A stretch of 15,648 bases of DNA from Methylococcaceae bacterium NSM2-1. Lineage in GTDB: Bacteria; Pseudomonadota; Gammaproteobacteria; Methylococcales; Methylomonadaceae. Under the pieces are notes generated by a model. That model ran no database searches. It saw only the letters and a list, made by a program, of their open reading frames with translations, and was not told the DNA's origin. The stretch covers positions 1-15,648 of the forward strand of contig NQJI01000004.1 in the NCBI GenBank assembly GCA_002256705.1, in the 5' to 3' direction. Numbering within the stretch: the stretch's first letter is position 1; each line of letters begins with the position of its first letter. Below are positions 1 through 7,377 of this stretch, piece by piece. The position numbers and the translations under genes are program-made.

Positions 1-425
1 ACTATACCAAAGGTAACCAAAAACCCCTGCTCTGCCAATGCTTTTGCCTGAACCACTGCTTTATGAAAAGCGGCCACATTTGATATGACATGATCGGCCG
101 GCAACACCAGCAATACATCATCCTCGGATGCCGCTGTTAATGCCGCCATAGCCACGGCGGGTGCGGTGTTCTTACCCACTGGTTCGAGAATAATCGCGGC
201 AGGTTTCACACCTATTTCCCAAAGCTGTTCCGCCATCATAAAACGATGATCTTCATTGCATACTGCAATCGGGGCTTTTAATCCTTCAAAACCGGCCAAC
301 CTCAGGACTGTTTCCTGAATCATTGTATGATTGGAAACCAGCGGCAGAAATTGTTTTGGATATTGTCCGCGAGAAAGTGGCCAAAGTCTTGTTCCTGAGC
401 CACCCGATAAGATAACGGGAATCAT
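1..425 (-). CDS. manC: Mannose-1-phosphate guanylyltransferase, N-terminal part (cut by window edge)
   Basis: Makes GDP-mannose from mannose 1-phosphate and GTP in the cytoplasm, for mannose-containing surface polysaccharide. The first 141 codons are visible; the rest lies beyond the left edge. The N-terminus MIPVILSGGSGTRLWPLSR carries the nucleotidyltransferase signature GGSGTRLWP (residues 8-16), followed by the YPKQF element at about 22-26, EPVGKNTAPA near 80-90 and LPADHV near 110, all typical of the ManC/CpsB family. The ATG at 425-423 is preceded by AAGGAAAAG, a good ribosome binding site, and the GGSGT motif lies at the expected distance from it. Whether a C-terminal mannose-6-phosphate isomerase domain is fused, as is common, cannot be seen. 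It follows cysC on the same strand after 229 bp, so it probably has its own promoter. Confidence 0.93.
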   Translation of the reverse strand, partial: MIPVILSGGSGTRLWPLSRGQYPKQFLPLVSNHTMIQETVLRLAGFEGLKAPIAVCNEDHRFMMAEQLWEIGVKPAAIILEPVGKNTAPAVAMAALTAASEDDVLLVLPADHVISNVAAFHKAVVQAKALAEQGFLVTFGI

Positions 426-654
426 AATATTCTTTTCCTTAATTTGTAATTTTGTATCAACATACGCGAAATCAATCTTTCCATTTTAGCACTTCTTAAT
501 AAACACCTTGTGTTTTTGCTTTAGCAGACAGTGCAAATGCATTTGACTTTTAAAGTTATTGGACCATCAATTAGGTTACAATTAAAAGCGAATTTGTCTT
601 GGCATTTTTATGGGTTTATCTAATTGAGTGTAAAGTCTTAAAATTCATATTCGC
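426..654. other. Intergenic region between cysC and manC with a 12-bp palindrome
   Basis: AT-rich spacer of 229 bp. It holds a perfect palindrome CAAATGCATTTG (534-545) and a short hairpin AAACAC-CTT-GTGTTT (501-515). The palindrome could be a dimeric regulator site upstream of manC, but no clear -35/-10 pair was found to anchor it. The hairpin is AT-rich and has no convincing T-run on the minus strand, so I do not call it a terminator. No open reading frame worth reporting lies here. Confidence 0.35.
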
Positions 655-1272
655 TCACCCTGCTTTAGCTTTGATGATCCCTCGTTGAATGAGCAGGTTT
701 AACACTTTTTGAACACTTTCATCCAGAGTTAGTTCGTGGGTATTAATAACTAGCTCAGGCCGATCCGGCGCTTCGTATGGAGAGCCAATGCCAGTGAAAA
801 AAGGTATTTCTCCCGCCCTGGCTTTTTTATACAGGCCTTTTACATCTCTTTTTTCGCACGTTTCGATCGGACATTGGCAATATATTTCCAGAAAATCACC
901 ATGCGGCACCCGTTTTCTGGCATCTTCACGATCGGATTTAAACGGCGAAATAAAGGCGGTTAAGGTGATAACACCCGCTTCTGTCATTAGCTTCGCTAAC
1001 TCACCAATTCGCCTGATGTTTTCAACACGATCACTATCACTAAACCCCAAATCGCTGCACAACCCATGCCGGACGTTATCGCCATCGAGTACAAAAGTGG
1101 AATTACCGGTTTTATGCAGATGTTCTTCTACTGCGTGAGCTAAAGTGGATTTACCAGACCCGGATAACCCGGTAAACCAGAGGATAACACTTTTGTGTTT
1201 ATGCAGTGCTTCCCTGTCAGCACGGGTTATGGTTGCATGGTGCCAGACTGTATTTGTGCTTTTTTTTGTCAT
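655..1272 (-). CDS. cysC: Adenylylsulfate (APS) kinase
   Basis: Phosphorylates adenosine 5'-phosphosulfate at the 3' position with ATP to give PAPS, in the cytoplasm. PAPS then feeds sulfate reduction or sulfotransferases. The 205-residue protein has the P-loop GLSGSGKST (35-43), the [10 protein letters not shown] substrate segment that follows it, the FISPF element, and the late block [18 protein letters not shown] leading into [13 protein letters not shown], all characteristic of CysC. I start at the ATG at 1272-1270, which gives the family's usual length. The frame stays open upstream to 1431, but that extension lies inside the 3' end of the DHH gene and carries no family sequence. The ribosome binding site is weak. 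It lies 40 bp after the DHH phosphoesterase gene on the same strand, so the two are probably co-transcribed. No ATP sulfurylase gene (cysD/cysN or sat) is visible. Confidence 0.95.
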   Translation of the reverse strand: MTKKSTNTVWHHATITRADREALHKHKSVILWFTGLSGSGKSTLAHAVEEHLHKTGNSTFVLDGDNVRHGLCSDLGFSDSDRVENIRRIGELAKLMTEAGVITLTAFISPFKSDREDARKRVPHGDFLEIYCQCPIETCEKRDVKGLYKKARAGEIPFFTGIGSPYEAPDRPELVINTHELTLDESVQKVLNLLIQRGIIKAKAG

Positions 1273-1312
1273 TTTGCTAATGGTGTGATTATTAAATAAA
1301 ATAGCCGGTTTA

Positions 1313-2269
1313 TTAAGCGTATTTTTTTGCAAATGCTGCAATAAATTTTGACAACTCTTCGAGTGGCAAATGATTGATGCCAGCCGCACTTTTGCGCCCT
1401 CCTCCGCTTGTAAATGACGAACACAATTCATCGGCCCCTGTTTTACTGATTAATGGAGCACGGACACTGATTTGATAGCCGCCTTGAGCATTGTAACTTA
1501 GAACTGCATGAGCACGTTGCGGGTTTTGATTGGCGAGTTCGTTGCTAAATACGCCGCTAATTCGTCTTGCCCAAGCCTCATCCGGCAAAATATAAACAGC
1601 AATGGCATCAGTCAGGTATTCAGGTTTGATATGCTGAGCTTGGCCGATGTCATCTGCATATCCCGTTAATAATTGTTCATAGATGATTAAATTGTCAATC
1701 ATGAAGTCAAAAGGTGACGCGTAGGGTGCTAATTCATGGTAAAGCGCATCCGGTGCAAAATGCAAATCAGTGATGCAGCTACCATAGCCGTTATAATTTA
1801 TGCAAACACCTAAGTCTTTGAGTTGTTTAAGCTGGTTTGCAGATAAAGACAGGCTATGGGCTGCCTGTTCTGCGCTGTCAATCAGATTGTCTCCAAACGC
1901 TGCAGTAACCGCCCATGCACGGTATTTTCCTCCAAGGTGTTGGTCTACCAATAGACTTGTACAAGTGTTAGCAGCGGTATTGATAATCGCTTCAAGATTG
2001 GGATGTTGCGGAATGTCACCCGATTCATGATGATCAACATAAAACACAGTTGCACCTTGCTGGAGAAGTCTATCCAAAGCAGTGCGATTTTTTTTTAAGG
2101 AAATATCCAGCACAGTTACAGAATCATTTTTTTGAACGGTAAGGCGCTCCAACAGTTGGATATCCCTTTTTACACCTGTTACCAGCTTCGATAGGGCGGG
2201 CTGCGCCAAACGCAACTGCACGAGCGCACAAATACCATCTGCATCGCCGTTAAATACATCAATTTGCAT
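1313..2269 (-). CDS. DHH-family phosphoesterase (DHH + DHHA1)
   Basis: Predicted Mn2+-dependent phosphoesterase of the DHH superfamily, which includes RecJ, NrnA-type oligoribonuclease/pAp phosphatases and GdpP. Visible motifs are [10 protein letters not shown] at the very N-terminus (motif I aspartates), VTVLDISL in the middle, FYVDHHESG (the DHH signature), and near the C-terminus the DHHA1 glycine block [11 protein letters not shown]. The protein is 318 residues from the ATG at 2269-2267, chosen because motif I then starts at residue 5 and a GGGA ribosome binding site lies a few bases upstream. The frame stays open to 2323 with two earlier ATGs lacking such a site. The substrate cannot be read from sequence. 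Its position 40 bp ahead of cysC suggests, as inference only, a role on the PAP by-product of PAPS use; a nucleic-acid or nanoRNA substrate is equally possible. Confidence 0.85.
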   Translation of the reverse strand: MQIDVFNGDADGICALVQLRLAQPALSKLVTGVKRDIQLLERLTVQKNDSVTVLDISLKKNRTALDRLLQQGATVFYVDHHESGDIPQHPNLEAIINTAANTCTSLLVDQHLGGKYRAWAVTAAFGDNLIDSAEQAAHSLSLSANQLKQLKDLGVCINYNGYGSCITDLHFAPDALYHELAPYASPFDFMIDNLIIYEQLLTGYADDIGQAQHIKPEYLTDAIAVYILPDEAWARRISGVFSNELANQNPQRAHAVLSYNAQGGYQISVRAPLISKTGADELCSSFTSGGGRKSAAGINHLPLEELSKFIAAFAKKYA

Positions 2270-2398
2270 AGCTAGTCCCTGATTTTTAGTGTTAAGTTTC
2301 ATTTTACGCGATGAATATGGCAATTGAAAAACATCTTGGATAGAAATGCATTATTGGATGTAGAATGCCAACAATAGACACAAAATATTCTGTTATTA

Positions 2399-3529
2399 AT
2401 GACAACTCAATCACCATTTGTAAATTTGCGTTTTTTTTCTGACTCCTTCAAGCGTTTTTTGCCCAATTCCCAAGCTGTTTCTCTGGCCATAATTTTAATT
2501 GTCAGTTTTGTGCTGATTTATTCATTGTCTAATTTATTGATGCCTGTTTTTGCGTCAATCGTCCTGGCCTATTTACTGGAAGGCTTGGTGGGCAAGGCTG
2601 AAAACAGAGGGATGCGGCGTTTGCCCGCTGTATATCTGGTGTTTTCAGGCTTTATGGCCTGTTTAGGATTTTTACTGTTTTATTTAATGCCGCTTGTTTC
2701 ACAACAAGCTGTCGAACTTATTCAAAATATTCCGGAAATCATTAACAGAGCGCAAACTGAAATCATGCGCTTGCCCAAAATATATCCGAAATTTATTTCA
2801 GAAAACAAAATTCAACAGATGATGTTTGCAGTCCAGAGGGAATTGTTAACTTATGGTCAAAATGTGTTGTCGCTTTCGGCTGCGTCAGTAGTCGGTATAG
2901 TTAGTGCAATGATTTATCTGTTTCTGGTACCCATGATGGTTTTTTTCTTTTTAAAGGATAAGGCATTGTTAATTTCCTGGTTTTTGCAGTTTATGCCCAG
3001 GGACAGACATTTAACCGTGCGGGTATGGGAAGAGGTTGATATTCAGATTGGCAATTATGTACGCGGTAAGTTTGCCGAAATATTTATTCTCTGGTTTGTC
3101 AGTTATGCAACCTTCGCAACAATGGGCTTAAATTATGCCATGTTGTTGGCTGTATTGATGGGCGTGCAGGTGATCATTCCCTATATAGGTGCAACTTTGG
3201 TCACTTTTCCGGTTCTTGGCGTCGCTTACTTTGAATGGGGATTAAGTGGTGATGACTTTATGTACATTGTTATTGCTTACTCAATTATTCAAGCATTAGA
3301 CGGCGTTGTGCTGGTACCGGTGTTATTTTCTGAAGCAGTGAATTTACATGCTATTGCCATTATTGTCGCAATTTTATTCTTTGGTGGATTGTGGGGCTTT
3401 TGGGGCGTGTTTTTCGCTATTCCATTGGCAACTGTTGTTAAAGCGGTACTGACAGCCTGGCCACGAATTGGCGATAACAGTAGCGCTATATTTGCGGATA
3501 TGAGCACTAAACACCCAGCAAAGTTTTAA
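2399..3529 (+). CDS. AI-2E/PerM-family inner-membrane permease
   Basis: Polytopic membrane protein of the AI-2 exporter (AI-2E, formerly UPF0118/PerM) family. Members have been linked to autoinducer-2 export or to Na+/H+ antiport, and the substrate here is unknown. The 376 residues show the family layout: paired hydrophobic segments at about 24-43 and 45-62, one at 77-100, a soluble amphipathic stretch at about 101-157, a long hydrophobic segment 158-185 ending in FFFLKD, then segments near 226-246, 248-278, 287-311 and 318-350. The PYIG motif (261-264) and the closing GFWGVFFAIPLA are typical. The ATG at 2399 has no evident Shine-Dalgarno sequence. It is divergent from the DHH gene, and its last 23 bp overlap the convergent deacetylase gene. 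Confidence 0.9.
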   Translation: MTTQSPFVNLRFFSDSFKRFLPNSQAVSLAIILIVSFVLIYSLSNLLMPVFASIVLAYLLEGLVGKAENRGMRRLPAVYLVFSGFMACLGFLLFYLMPLVSQQAVELIQNIPEIINRAQTEIMRLPKIYPKFISENKIQQMMFAVQRELLTYGQNVLSLSAASVVGIVSAMIYLFLVPMMVFFFLKDKALLISWFLQFMPRDRHLTVRVWEEVDIQIGNYVRGKFAEIFILWFVSYATFATMGLNYAMLLAVLMGVQVIIPYIGATLVTFPVLGVAYFEWGLSGDDFMYIVIAYSIIQALDGVVLVPVLFSEAVNLHAIAIIVAILFFGGLWGFWGVFFAIPLATVVKAVLTAWPRIGDNSSAIFADMSTKHPAKF

Positions 3530-4433
3530 CATGAACCGCAACACTGGCCGCTAAAGCATTGAGGTTATAACCGCCTTCTAATGCGGAAATAATTCTGCCT
3601 GCACAATAACTGTCAGCACAACTCATCAGTTCTTGAGTAAGCCATCGAAAATCCTCTTCAACCAGCATAATAGACGCTAACGGATCATCCCTGTGGGCAT
3701 CAAAACCCGCTGAAACAAGCAGTAAATCAGGTTTGAATTTTCGCAGTGCGGGTAAAATAATAGCATTGTATTTTTGCCTGAATTCAACACCTGTATCACC
3801 TGTGGCCAGCGGCACATTGATAATGTTGCCCATACCGGTTTCTGTTGGATAACCTGTGCCGGGATAATATGGCATCTGATGACTGGAGGCATAGAGAACA
3901 TTGGGTTGCTTGTAAAAAGCCGCTTGCGTGCCATTGCCATGATGAACATCGAAATCAACAATGGCGATACGTTCCAGATGATAATGGCAGCGTGCATATT
4001 CGGCGGCAATCGCTACATTATTAAACAGACAGAAACCCATGGCCACGTCCGGTTCGGCGTGATGTCCGGGTGGACGTATTGCGCAAAAGGCATTATCAGC
4101 CTGACCAGTCAGGACTTTATCAACTGCATCGCAAACAGCACCTACCGCACGAAAAGCCGCTTTTTCAGAGCCTGGCGACAATACCGTATCATGATCCAGA
4201 TAGTGTTTGCCCTGTTTCGGTATTGCTGCCCGGATAGCCTCAATATGAGATAGCGGATGAATCAGCCTGATTTGCTGTTCAGTACCGAGTGGCGGCGAGA
4301 CCCTGATTAAATTTGCAAACTGCGGCGCTTCAAGCGCTATAGCTATGCTCCTGAGTCGGGCAGCACATTCGGGGTGGTCTGCACCTGTTTCATGCAATAG
4401 AAAATCCGGGTGGCTATAATAAAGTGTCTTCAC
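3507..4433 (-). CDS. Histone deacetylase-family zinc hydrolase
   Basis: Bacterial member of the HDAC/AcuC/APAH superfamily. Such enzymes remove acetyl groups from lysine, polyamines or other acylated amines with a catalytic zinc. The 308-residue protein keeps the whole active site: RPPGHHA (120-126, paired histidines H124/H125), FCLFNNVAIAA, DFDVHHGNG (zinc ligands D162 and H164), SAGFDAH (third ligand D245) and EGGYN (Y289, catalytic tyrosine). The start is GTG at 4433-4431, preceded by GAGG five bases upstream, and the family's usual N-terminus (LYYSHPDFLLHETG) follows at once. It lies downstream of sufT on the same strand beyond a strong inverted repeat, so it may be a separate transcript. 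The substrate cannot be told from sequence; protein lysine or acetylpolyamine are both plausible. Confidence 0.93.
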   Translation of the reverse strand: MKTLYYSHPDFLLHETGADHPECAARLRSIAIALEAPQFANLIRVSPPLGTEQQIRLIHPLSHIEAIRAAIPKQGKHYLDHDTVLSPGSEKAAFRAVGAVCDAVDKVLTGQADNAFCAIRPPGHHAEPDVAMGFCLFNNVAIAAEYARCHYHLERIAIVDFDVHHGNGTQAAFYKQPNVLYASSHQMPYYPGTGYPTETGMGNIINVPLATGDTGVEFRQKYNAIILPALRKFKPDLLLVSAGFDAHRDDPLASIMLVEEDFRWLTQELMSCADSYCAGRIISALEGGYNLNALAASVAVHVKTLLGV

Positions 4434-4497
4434 AACGCCTCGCTTTAAAGAATCTGCCAGGTTGAAACTTATTTAGGTAACTTGCAATAAATAAACC

Positions 4498-4544
4498 GCC
4501 ACAGATTCACAGATAAACTTATTTATAATTTGTGAATCTGTGGC
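4498..4544. repeat. 14-bp perfect inverted repeat (hairpin) between sufT and the deacetylase gene
   Basis: GCCACAGATTCACA (4498-4511) is matched exactly by TGTGAATCTGTGGC (4531-4544) around a 19-base AT-rich centre, and a G-T plus two A-T pairs extend the stem inward. On the minus strand the hairpin is followed by GGTTTATTTATT, T-rich but not a clean run, so it could act as a terminator for the ubiG-sufT transcript. The symmetrical, GC-richer stem standing out in AT-rich sequence also fits a dispersed intergenic repeat. The sequence shows the repeat; its role is inference. Confidence 0.7.
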
Positions 4545-4579
4545 AACAGTGACAGGAAGGGTATTTTTTGCGGGCTACC

Positions 4580-5128
4580 TTAAAACAACCCCAACTGCAA
4601 TTGCGCCACTTCCGACATCATTTCTCTCGACCACGGTGGATCAAGAACAACCTCAACATCAACACTTGCGACACCCGGCAGTGCGCGGATACATTTTTCC
4701 ACATCACCCTGGATAACCGGACCCATGCCGCAACCCGGTGCAGTTAGAGTCATAATGATGTGAACATCATTTTTACCCTCACCTACAGGCTTTACATTGC
4801 AGTAATAAACCAGACCCAGATCAACAATATTCACGGGAATTTCCGGGTCATAGACCGTTTTCATGACTTCCCAGCAATTTTTTTCAACTGCTTCAGGGCT
4901 GGTTTCTGATACCAGAGTATGCAGTTCATGTTGCTCTTTGCCTAGTGCGTCAGCATCGGCACCGTCAATACGCACCATGTGACCGCGCTCAGTAACAACC
5001 GTATAATTATTGCCAAGAGACTGGTGTATGGTCACTTGTTCGCCCTTGCTTAAGGTACCAGGCGTGCCGTCAGGGATGGTGACAATATTCACATCTCTGG
5101 TTAAAATAAAGCTTTCTCGTTCTGCCAT
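4580..5128 (-). CDS. sufT: SufT-type Fe-S cluster assembly protein (DUF59/MIP18)
   Basis: Accessory factor for maturation of iron-sulfur proteins in the cytoplasm. The 182-residue protein has the two-part SufT layout: an N-terminal beta-rich region (about 1-70, ending in GHMVRIDGADADALG) and a C-terminal DUF59/MIP18 domain with DPEIPVNIVDLGLVYYC (94-110), TLTAPGCGMG (128-136, with the conserved cysteine C133) and DPPWSREMMSE (163-173). It begins 9 bp after the stop of the YciK-like gene and is the last gene of a compact four-gene set. The ribosome binding site is weak, so translation may depend on ribosomes from upstream. SufT is often found beside suf genes; here it is attached to ubiG-mupP-yciK instead. 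The long N-terminal part separates it from short MetN/PaaD-type DUF59 proteins. Confidence 0.93.
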   Translation of the reverse strand: MAERESFILTRDVNIVTIPDGTPGTLSKGEQVTIHQSLGNNYTVVTERGHMVRIDGADADALGKEQHELHTLVSETSPEAVEKNCWEVMKTVYDPEIPVNIVDLGLVYYCNVKPVGEGKNDVHIIMTLTAPGCGMGPVIQGDVEKCIRALPGVASVDVEVVLDPPWSREMMSEVAQLQLGLF

Positions 5129-5137
5129 AATAATCAG

Positions 5138-5866
5138 TTATAAGTGAAAGGTTCGAGCATCGATCGCCTGGCCGGTTACGCCAATGCTTTGAGAGCCGAA
5201 TAAATACAGGTAAGCAGGTGCTAATGATTCCATGGTAGGCAATTTAGCTTTATCTTCTGCCGGATAGGCACGTTTTCTTAAGGGTGAATCAACGGCCCCG
5301 GGTATCAATGTATTGACACGGATTTTATTGGCCGATTCCAGTTCTTCAGCGAGTATTTTAGCCAAACCTTCCAGCGCTATTTTGGACACGCCATAAGCGC
5401 CTGAGTAAGCGTGAGCCTTTCTGGCGGAAGCATCAGACGTGAACACAATGGATGCATGTTGACTCTTTTGCAGTACCGGCAACAACACTCGAGTGAGTAG
5501 AAAAGGTGCATTCAGGTTAACGTTTAAGGTATGCCCCCAGTCCTTCGTACTGAATTGGGAGATAGGCGTAAACGAACTGAACTCCACCGCTGAATGCAGC
5601 AGACCTTGCAAAGATCCGTATTCATCGTCAATTTTATCCGCCAATTCCTGATACTCGTTTTCATTGGCTCCGGCCAGGTCAAACGGATAAATAATCGGTT
5701 CGGGTGCATTTGCCGCCAAAATGGTATCGTAAACTGCTTCCAGTTTGGCGATGTTTTTATCCAGCAAAATAACATGAGCGCCATTTTTGGCCAATGTCAA
5801 GGCTGCTGTGCTGCCCAATCCACCGCCCGCGCCGGTAATTAAAATAACTTGATGTTTTAATGGCAT
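5138..5866 (-). CDS. yciK: YciK-like short-chain dehydrogenase/reductase
   Basis: Classical SDR-fold NAD(P)-dependent oxidoreductase of unknown substrate, 242 residues. It shows the cofactor motif TGAGGGLG (11-18), D63 in PFDL, the NVNLNAP segment (115-121), a catalytic serine in SDASARK (144 or 147), the YxxxK pair Y158/K162 in YGVSK, and the PGAVDSP loop (189-195). The usual NNAG element reads HSAV (91-94), a noticeable departure. The ATG at 5866-5864 overlaps the end of the MupP-like gene by 10 bp, so the two are probably translationally coupled. The name rests partly on gene order: yciK follows the ubiG-mupP pair in Pseudomonas. The substrate and physiological role of YciK are not established. 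Confidence 0.82.
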   Translation of the reverse strand: MPLKHQVILITGAGGGLGSTAALTLAKNGAHVILLDKNIAKLEAVYDTILAANAPEPIIYPFDLAGANENEYQELADKIDDEYGSLQGLLHSAVEFSSFTPISQFSTKDWGHTLNVNLNAPFLLTRVLLPVLQKSQHASIVFTSDASARKAHAYSGAYGVSKIALEGLAKILAEELESANKIRVNTLIPGAVDSPLRKRAYPAEDKAKLPTMESLAPAYLYLFGSQSIGVTGQAIDARTFHL

Positions 5867-6537
5867 AGTGCTGAGGCTATCCAGGTTGCTAGTTGTTCGG
5901 GAGATTTTATCAGTGCATCAGCGCCCCATGTTTCTGGCGTGTCACCGGATTTAAGATAGCCATAGAGTGCGGCCAAGGTTTTCATTTGGGCATTTTTCCC
6001 GGCCGTAATATCGTGACTTGCATCACCAATATAGACACATTCCTGCGGCTTTACCGCCGCCAGTTTGCAGGCAGCCAGCATGGGTTCCACATGGGGTTTG
6101 GGGTTGGCTGTGGTATCTCCACTGATGATGCAGGCGGCTCGATCGGTGAGCTTTAGGGCATCCATCAGCGGATTGGTAAAGCGTTCACGTTTATTGGTGA
6201 CTACGCCCCATTTCAGTCCTTGCGCTTCAATGGCATCAAGCGTGTCTGACATGCTCTTGAAAAAAACCGTGTGTTCGGCAATATTGTTTTGATAAAGATC
6301 GAGCATAGTTTCCAGTATGTCTGCCCGAAGCGCTTCCGATATGGAATGATCCAGGCTCTCATTAATCATTGCAACTGCACCAAATGAAATAAACGGTTTT
6401 ATTGTGTCAGCCGTAACAGTCGTAAGGCCATGACTGCTTAATGCTTTATTCAAGCATAAAATCAAATCCGGCGCAGTATCCACCAAGGTACCGTCAAGGT
6501 CGAATAACACACAGGATAACTTGAAATCAGTAGACAT
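5857..6537 (-). CDS. mupP: HAD phosphatase, probable N-acetylmuramic acid 6-phosphate phosphatase (MupP-like)
   Basis: HAD-IA hydrolase of 226 residues. Visible motifs: FDLDGTLVDTAPD with nucleophile D13 and acid D15, VVTNK (T114) as motif II, NPKPH (K147) as motif III, and YIGDASHD (D172, D176) as motif IV, with an alpha-helical cap between motifs I and II. An automated label would be phosphoglycolate phosphatase (Gph). I favour MupP because the gene sits exactly between ubiG and yciK, the position of mupP in Pseudomonas, and because the C-terminal YGYLKSGDTPETWGAD resembles my memory of MupP. MupP dephosphorylates MurNAc 6-phosphate in the cytoplasmic peptidoglycan recycling route that feeds UDP-MurNAc synthesis. 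It starts 8 bp after ubiG. Family membership is sure; the exact substrate is inference. Confidence 0.75.
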   Translation of the reverse strand: MSTDFKLSCVLFDLDGTLVDTAPDLILCLNKALSSHGLTTVTADTIKPFISFGAVAMINESLDHSISEALRADILETMLDLYQNNIAEHTVFFKSMSDTLDAIEAQGLKWGVVTNKRERFTNPLMDALKLTDRAACIISGDTTANPKPHVEPMLAACKLAAVKPQECVYIGDASHDITAGKNAQMKTLAALYGYLKSGDTPETWGADALIKSPEQLATWIASALCH

Positions 6538-6545
6538 CAGCGCAT

Positions 6546-7253
6546 TTACTCGGGACGTTTAAAAGCCGCAATGTAATTGACATCAATGTCCTTGCCGAGA
6601 CTAAAACGCTTGTTAAACGGGTTGTACTCAATCCCTACCATGCCCTGAAGCTCAAGACCTGCAGCACGCGCTGACTGGCTTAGTTCAGAAGGTTTGATAA
6701 AGGTTTTATAATCATGTGTGCCTTTAGGCAGCATTTGCAGAACATGCTCCGCTGCAAGAATGGCTAACAAGTATGCCTTGGGTTTACGGTTGAGAGTGGA
6801 AAAAAACACCATTCCGCCGGGTTTAACCAAGGTAGAGCAAGCAGAAATTATTGATCCGGGATCAGGCACATGTTCCAGCATTTCCATACAGGTAACGTGA
6901 TCGAAACTTTCAGGCTGTTGCTGTGCTAGAGCTTCGGCACTGATTTTTTGATAATGCGCGCTCACACCCGACTCCAGTCCATGCAAATCGGCAATATCAA
7001 TCAGTTCTTCACTAAGATCAATACCCAAAACATCAGCGCCGAGTTTAGCCAGACCTTCGGTCAAAATACCGCCGCCGCAGCCCACATCAACAACGCGTTT
7101 GCCGGCAATATCCGCATAACTCTGGATAAATTGGATTCGTAGCGGGTTAATATCATGCAAGGTTTTAAATTCACCCTGGGTATCCCACCAGCGTTCAGCC
7201 ATCGAGCCAAATTTATTTATTTCATGCAGGTGTACGTTATCTTTTGCTGTCAT
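6546..7253 (-). CDS. ubiG: Ubiquinone biosynthesis O-methyltransferase UbiG
   Basis: SAM-dependent methyltransferase that carries out both O-methylation steps of ubiquinone synthesis, acting at the membrane. The 235-residue length is usual for bacterial UbiG. The N-terminus holds the family-specific EINKFGSMAERWWD followed by FKTLHDINPLRI; SAM motif I is VVDVGCGGG (54-62), with GIDLS after it; EMLEHVPDP and LVKPGGMVFFST form the later motifs. The C-terminal GIEYNPF and VNYIAAF segments are also typical. It is the first gene of the cluster ubiG-mupP-yciK-sufT, with a 124-bp upstream gap that is AT-rich and contains a 16-bp inverted repeat. The ribosome binding site before the ATG at 7253 is weak. 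Confidence 0.96.
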   Translation of the reverse strand: MTAKDNVHLHEINKFGSMAERWWDTQGEFKTLHDINPLRIQFIQSYADIAGKRVVDVGCGGGILTEGLAKLGADVLGIDLSEELIDIADLHGLESGVSAHYQKISAEALAQQQPESFDHVTCMEMLEHVPDPGSIISACSTLVKPGGMVFFSTLNRKPKAYLLAILAAEHVLQMLPKGTHDYKTFIKPSELSQSARAAGLELQGMVGIEYNPFNKRFSLGKDIDVNYIAAFKRPE

Positions 7254-7276
7254 CGTAATAGACCGTTTATTGATAA

Positions 7277-7292
7277 ATATAGTTTACTATAT
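7277..7292. promoter_or_regulatory. Inverted repeat ATATAGT-TT-ACTATAT upstream of ubiG
   Basis: Seven-base arms match perfectly around two bases, 24 bp before the ubiG start. The repeat is entirely AT-rich apart from one G and one C, and overlaps possible -10 hexamers for the minus strand (for example TATATT). It may be a promoter region or operator for the ubiG cluster, or simply AT-rich promoter DNA. No matching -35 could be fixed. Confidence 0.35.
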
Positions 7293-7377
7293 TACTAGGT
7301 TATTCGTCATGTGTTGTTCTGACGAGAGTTGTTTCTTTGAGGTGGCGAGCAAAATTACCTGCGCTGTTAAACGCTGA

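Noticed and set aside
1273..1431. Upstream extension of the cysC frame to an ATG at 1431
   Set aside because: It lies mostly within the 3' end of the DHH gene and adds 53 residues with no APS kinase similarity; the ATG at 1272 gives normal length.
2270..2323. Earlier ATGs of the DHH gene at 2323 and 2302
   Set aside because: No ribosome binding site there, whereas the ATG at 2269 has GGGA upstream and begins directly with motif I.
3774..4253. 159-codon open frame on the plus strand inside the deacetylase gene
   Set aside because: Antisense shadow of a well-conserved gene; its translation shows no recognisable domain.
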